From contig JAAZGX010000009.1 of NCBI GenBank assembly GCA_012511005.1, forward strand, positions 1-9,073: DNA of 9,073 nucleotides, written 5' to 3'. The translations under genes were made by a program, and so were the position numbers. The first letter of the stretch is position 1. Every line of letters begins with the position of its first letter. The notes beneath the pieces are model-generated. The model was given only the letters and a program-made list of their open reading frames with translations, was not told where the DNA came from and did no database searches. Positions 5,856 to 9,073 of this stretch are shown piece after piece. Origin of the DNA: Clostridiales bacterium (GTDB lineage: Bacteria > Bacillota > Clostridia > Oscillospirales > Acutalibacteraceae).

Positions 5856-6929
5856 TTAAAACTCGCCTTGCATTTCCTCAGATGAAAAATCACAAAGAGG
5901 CAGTTTTACAGGTTTTCCTGTTTTTTGACTTTTATAAATCGCAAGCACTAATTCAAGCGCCCTTTTTCCGGCATATGCGTCCACATACGGCTCTCTGTCT
6001 TGCTTTATAGCGTTTATCATATCAAGATAAATGCTCGTATGCCCGTTACCGTATACATTTTTAGTAGTTTCCTTCAGACTTTTCTTTTTTATATCGCTTT
6101 CGTCCTCATTCTCAAACTGCCAAACACATATCTCGTTGGCAGAGGTTCCGCCTAATTTGACATTACCCTTTTCACCGAAAACTGAAAGCGTCTGCTCCAT
6201 ATCATTACGGTATGCGTTGACGGTTCCCTCAATTGTCGCCACAACTCCGTTTTTGAATTTTATAACGGCAACGCCGACATCCTCGCCCTCTATATAATTA
6301 TGGAAACAGCGTCTTGTCTTGCCGTAAACCTCGTCTATTTCATCGCCTAAAAGCCAGCGCAGCAAATCAATTCCATGAATACATTGATTCATAAGCGTTC
6401 CGCCGTCTTTACTCCATGTGCCTCTCCATTCGTCCTGCTTGTAATAATCCTCGCCTCTGCTCCAACGCACTGCCACAGCGCCATGTGAAACACAGCCTAT
6501 TCTGCCCTCGTCTATAGCATTTCTTAAATGCTGTACAGCAATATTAAACCGATTTTGATGGTTGGCGCATACTTTTACATTGTGCTTTTTCATAGCAGTT
6601 ATAATTTTTTCTGCATCAAAAATCCTCATTGCAATTGGTTTTTCTATAATAACATTTATACCTTTTTCAATACAGTAAAGCGCTATTTCCGCGTGTGTTC
6701 CGCTGTCTGTGGCTATGGCTATAAGCTTTAGCTCATTGTCGGCAATCATCTTCTTATAGTCCGTATAATATTTCGTACCAAAATCTTCATCAAGTGAAAA
6801 TCTGTCTATTAAATCAACTGCCCGCTCCTCTGCTATATCGCAAACCGCCTTTATATTCAGCCCATTTTCTATAGCGGCAGTTATGTGATTGCCGGAAATC
6901 CTCCCGCATCCTATTAAAGCGTAATCCAT
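5856..6929 (-). CDS. Gfo/Idh/MocA-family NAD(P)-dependent sugar oxidoreductase
   Basis: A 357-residue cytosolic dehydrogenase. The N-terminal Rossmann domain carries I6-G-C-G-R-I-S-G13 (dinucleotide loop) and the E96-K97-P98 motif with the catalytic Lys97. The C-terminal alpha/beta domain carries W-R-G-T-W-S-K-D-G-G-T-L-M-N (168-181) and H185-G-I-D188, where His185 is the expected catalytic His. The G-G-x-L-M-N-Q-x-I-H pattern resembles nucleotide-sugar 3-dehydrogenases such as WlbA/WbpB, which oxidise C3 of UDP-GlcNAc uronate, but the exact substrate cannot be fixed. AAAAGGAGAT at 6938-6947 serves as ribosome site for ATG 6929. The gene lies 43 bases downstream of capG and 23 upstream of the thioredoxin gene, with no terminator on either side. 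It is therefore probably part of the polysaccharide operon. A role in sugar alcohol or inositol catabolism is an alternative. Confidence 0.88.
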   Translation of the reverse strand: MDYALIGCGRISGNHITAAIENGLNIKAVCDIAEERAVDLIDRFSLDEDFGTKYYTDYKKMIADNELKLIAIATDSGTHAEIALYCIEKGINVIIEKPIAMRIFDAEKIITAMKKHNVKVCANHQNRFNIAVQHLRNAIDEGRIGCVSHGAVAVRWSRGEDYYKQDEWRGTWSKDGGTLMNQCIHGIDLLRWLLGDEIDEVYGKTRRCFHNYIEGEDVGVAVIKFKNGVVATIEGTVNAYRNDMEQTLSVFGEKGNVKLGGTSANEICVWQFENEDESDIKKKSLKETTKNVYGNGHTSIYLDMINAIKQDREPYVDAYAGKRALELVLAIYKSQKTGKPVKLPLCDFSSEEMQGEF

Positions 6930-6972
6930 TCGTTTTTATCTCCTTTTGTTGATTTTGCGAGCCATATGGCGA

Positions 6973-8115
6973 TTATGATTTCCTCCACACCATTTTATTA
7001 ACTATACCGGTATATGATTGTATAAACTTAACGACTTTAGACGATACATTCTCATCCGTATAATCCGGAACCGGCACACCAAAATCTTTATTCTCGTTCA
7101 TCGCCACAGCGGTTTCCACAGCAGACAATACCTGCTCGCCTTCAATACCTGCAATTATAAAATTCCCTCTATCAAGCGCCTCGGGACGCTCCGTACTCGT
7201 TCTTATGGATATAGCGGGAAAAGGAAGCCCTTTCGCGCTGAAATAAGCAGACTCCTCAGGAAGCGTTCCACTGTCACTAACTACGCAAAACGAGTTGATT
7301 TGAAGATTATTAAAATCGAAAAAGCCGAGTGGTTTAATATTTTTTACTCTCTTATCAAACATAAATTTTCTCTGCTCAATAAACTTTTTTGAACGCGGGT
7401 GTGTCGAGTATATAACGGGCATATCGTACATTTTAGCAAGCTCATTAATAGCGCTCATAAGGCTTAGAAAGCTTGACTCTGTATCAATATTTTCCTCACG
7501 GTGCGCCGAAACGAGTATGTATTCGCCTTTTTTAAGACCCAATCTTTCTAAAGCATTGCTTTGTTGTATTTTATTAAAATGCTTTGACAAAACCTCTGCC
7601 ATTGGTGAACCTGTGACATATGTTCTTTCTTTCGCTGTCCCCTCCGCGTTTAGGTATCGCCTTGCGTGTTCGCTATAACATAAATTCACATCAGCTATGT
7701 GGTCAACAATGCGTCGGTTCGTTTCCTCTGGCAAACACTCGTCAAAACACCTGTTGCCGGCTTCCATATGAAAAATAGGAATATGAAGTCTTTTTGCAGA
7801 TATCGCAGAAAGGCATGAGTTCGTATCGCCAAGAACAAGCAAAGCATCGGGCTTTATTTCAGTTATAAGACTGTAAGACTTTGCTATAATATTCCCTATT
7901 GTTTCTCCAAGATTATCCCCGACGGAGTTCAGATAATAGTCGGGCGCCCTGAGGTTTAGCTCTTTAAAAAAGATTTCGTTTAGCTCATAATCATAGTTTT
8001 GCCCCGTATGCACAAGAACATGCTCAAAATATATGTCGCACTTCTTTATCGTTTCAGAAAGACGAATAATCTCCGGACGCGTTCCCACTATTGTCATTAG
8101 TTTCAATTTCGCCAT
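6973..8115 (-). CDS. capG: UDP-GlcNAc 2-epimerase-family enzyme, CapG/FnlC/WbjD type
   Basis: A 380-residue cytosolic C2 epimerase of the non-hydrolysing UDP-GlcNAc 2-epimerase family. It shows G11-T-R-P-E15, H36-T-G-Q-N40, G96-D-T98, H116-M-E118-A-G-N-R, P129-E-E-T-N-R-R135, S-A-H205-R-E-E-N, D281-S-G-T-L-P-E-E288 and R305-T-S-T-E-R-P-E-A. The variants D-S-G-T, where WecB has D-S-G-G, and T-S-T-E-R-P-E-A point to the CapG/FnlC/WbjD branch. That branch makes UDP-N-acetyl-L-fucosamine from its C2 epimer as the last step of the pathway. Position supports this: it starts two bases after the stop of capF, the enzyme for the preceding step, with AGGAGG at 8122-8127 inside the end of capF. Annotation as WecB (UDP-GlcNAc to UDP-ManNAc) is the main alternative and is less likely here. 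Confidence 0.92.
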   Translation of the reverse strand: MAKLKLMTIVGTRPEIIRLSETIKKCDIYFEHVLVHTGQNYDYELNEIFFKELNLRAPDYYLNSVGDNLGETIGNIIAKSYSLITEIKPDALLVLGDTNSCLSAISAKRLHIPIFHMEAGNRCFDECLPEETNRRIVDHIADVNLCYSEHARRYLNAEGTAKERTYVTGSPMAEVLSKHFNKIQQSNALERLGLKKGEYILVSAHREENIDTESSFLSLMSAINELAKMYDMPVIYSTHPRSKKFIEQRKFMFDKRVKNIKPLGFFDFNNLQINSFCVVSDSGTLPEESAYFSAKGLPFPAISIRTSTERPEALDRGNFIIAGIEGEQVLSAVETAVAMNENKDFGVPVPDYTDENVSSKVVKFIQSYTGIVNKMVWRKS

Positions 8116-8117
8116 AT

Positions 8118-9073
8118 CTAAACCTCCTCAAAATATGTATCAGGCTTATTTACATTAAATAATTCACTTGCCCACATTATAGTAATCATATCGCTTTCAC
8201 CCTCATTAATTATACTGTGTGTATAACCAACTGGAATATCAATAATCTTTAACTCCTTGCCGTTTACGCGATATTCTATAACTTCTTCTTCACCGATTTT
8301 TCTAAGCCTTATAACACCCTCACCGCTCACTACACAAAACTTTTCGTTTTTTGTATGGTGCCAGTGGTTACCCTTTGTAATACCCGGCTTTGAGATGTTA
8401 ACGGAAACCTGCCCTCTGTCAGGTGTTTTAAGTATTTCCGTAAATGAGCCTCTATCGTCTGTATTCATAATAAGCGGATATGAAAACTCACTTTCAGGCA
8501 AATAGGAAATATATGTGGAATACAGCTTGTGAATAAAAGCGTTGCCGCAATTTGGTACACTCTTATCCTCTCTGCTTTTCCTAAATGAATATATTAAATC
8601 GGCGACCTCGCCGACAGTAGTCTCATAAAAAGCAGATACCTCGCAAAATCCGCTCTCTTTGTTAAGGTTTGCCTGCCCCTTTATGGCGCTAATTATTTCT
8701 TTTACAACATCATCTATATAAACGAGTTTTAGCATCGCATTTCTATCGTTAACTGTAATAGGCAGCCCCGCGGCGATATTACTACAAAAGGTTGCAATAG
8801 CGGAATTATAGTTAGGCCTGCACCATTTACCGAATATATTCATAAAACGGTAAACAAAAACTTCGGCGCCCGTTTCCTCTCCATATGAAAAAAGGATTTG
8901 CTCCCCCTGCCTTTTGCTTATTCCATATGGATTATCAAGCTCTGCCTGTATAGATGATGACAGCAAAACAGGGCATTTGTTTTTATGCTTTTTAAGTGTG
9001 TCAGTTAAATAGGCTACAAAATTGCTATTACCTTTTATAAATTCGTTTTGCTCTTTCGGGCGGTTTACACCAG
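8118..9073 (-). CDS. capF: CapF/FnlB/WbjC-type bifunctional reductase-cupin (5' end outside window)
   Basis: The reading frame is open to the right edge, with 317 residues visible; the first ~55 residues, holding the NAD(P) glycine loop, lie outside. The visible part begins G-V-N-R-P-K, typical of CapF. It then shows the SDR-type S-S-S-I-Q and catalytic Y49-G-I-S-K53 (numbered in the visible part), the rest of an extended short-chain reductase domain to ~190, and a C-terminal cupin domain from ~200. The cupin has N-H-W-H-H-T-K-N-E-K-F-C-V-V-S-G-E-G and I-P-V-G-Y-T-H-S-I metal-site motifs. In Staphylococcus aureus CapF, the cupin epimerises at C3 and the SDR domain reduces C4 with NADPH, turning the CapE product into the substrate of CapG. 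Visible length plus the missing part is about 370, matching CapF. A TTG at 8964-8966 is an internal Leu, not a start. CapE should lie upstream, outside the window. Confidence 0.93.
   Translation of the reverse strand, partial: GVNRPKEQNEFIKGNSNFVAYLTDTLKKHKNKCPVLLSSSIQAELDNPYGISKRQGEQILFSYGEETGAEVFVYRFMNIFGKWCRPNYNSAIATFCSNIAAGLPITVNDRNAMLKLVYIDDVVKEIISAIKGQANLNKESGFCEVSAFYETTVGEVADLIYSFRKSREDKSVPNCGNAFIHKLYSTYISYLPESEFSYPLIMNTDDRGSFTEILKTPDRGQVSVNISKPGITKGNHWHHTKNEKFCVVSGEGVIRLRKIGEEEVIEYRVNGKELKIIDIPVGYTHSIINEGESDMITIMWASELFNVNKPDTYFEEV
8121..8128 (-). promoter_or_regulatory. Ribosome binding site of capG inside the end of capF
   Basis: The minus strand reads TGAGGAGGTT followed by TAG (the capF stop) and, two bases later, ATG at 8115. 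The strong Shine-Dalgarno lies five bases before the capF stop-plus-spacer ends, so translation of capG is probably coupled to capF. Confidence 0.75.

Noticed and set aside
6961..6970. Palindrome GCCATATGGC between capG and the Gfo/Idh gene
   Set aside because: It is short and has no loop or T tract, so it is not a terminator. No matching copy was noticed near other promoters, and chance is the simplest explanation.
7018..7392. Plus-strand frame of 124 codons opposite capG
   Set aside because: It overlaps conserved catalytic regions of capG on the other strand, has a basic, low-information translation, and has no convincing promoter or family match.
8116..8966. TTG at 8964-8966 as the start of an independent short epimerase/cupin gene
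   Set aside because: The same frame continues upstream to the window edge with CapF-specific sequence (G-V-N-R-P-K and onward), and starting at the TTG would remove most of the Rossmann domain. It is an internal Leu codon of a longer gene.

Overview
The window looks like chromosomal DNA from a low-to-moderate GC Firmicute, most likely an anaerobic Clostridia member. The pointers are strong GGAGG-type ribosome binding sites, TTG start codons, many ATA and AAA codons, a near-consensus SigA promoter, and Clostridia-like protein families. This assignment is inferred from style and gene content, since no rRNA or other marker gene is present. Coding density is high and the largest gap is about 211 bases. 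No tRNA, rRNA, CRISPR array, insertion sequence, integrase or riboswitch was seen.

Layout from left to right: (1) 1-986, minus strand: a 3'-truncated, divergent NodB/CE4-type polysaccharide deacetylase-like gene that runs off the left edge. (2) 987-1197: a divergent intergenic region with a very good plus-strand promoter. (3) 1198-3004, plus strand: a compact three-gene unit with a eukaryote-like dCMP deaminase, a class II fructose-bisphosphate aldolase and an L-rhamnose mutarotase, ended by a strong hairpin terminator at 3018-3048. (4) 3060-9073, minus strand: a tightly packed series that converges on the same terminator. In transcription order it encodes CapF (5' end beyond the right edge), CapG, a Gfo/Idh/MocA oxidoreductase, a membrane-anchored thioredoxin, a CcdA-type membrane electron carrier, and a GPH-family (MelB-like) sugar symporter.

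Functionally, CapF and CapG are the second and third enzymes of UDP-N-acetyl-L-fucosamine synthesis (CapE/F/G = FnlA/B/C = WbjB/C/D). The right side is therefore the downstream end of a surface-polysaccharide gene cluster, and a capE/fnlA homologue is predicted just beyond the right edge. The oxidoreductase fits the same nucleotide-sugar setting. The thioredoxin and CcdA genes overlap by 8 bases and form a minimal split DsbD-like route that carries reducing power across the membrane. The plus-strand unit is metabolic (pyrimidine deoxynucleotides, glycolysis, sugar anomer interconversion). Its mutarotase has no other rhamnose gene in view, and the neighbouring GPH symporter is a possible but unproven transport partner.

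Nothing in the window is clearly a new defence, mobile or RNA-based system. The points most worth checking are the NodB-like protein with an altered motif 3, the redox pair placed in a glycan operon, and the orphan mutarotase co-transcribed with an aldolase.
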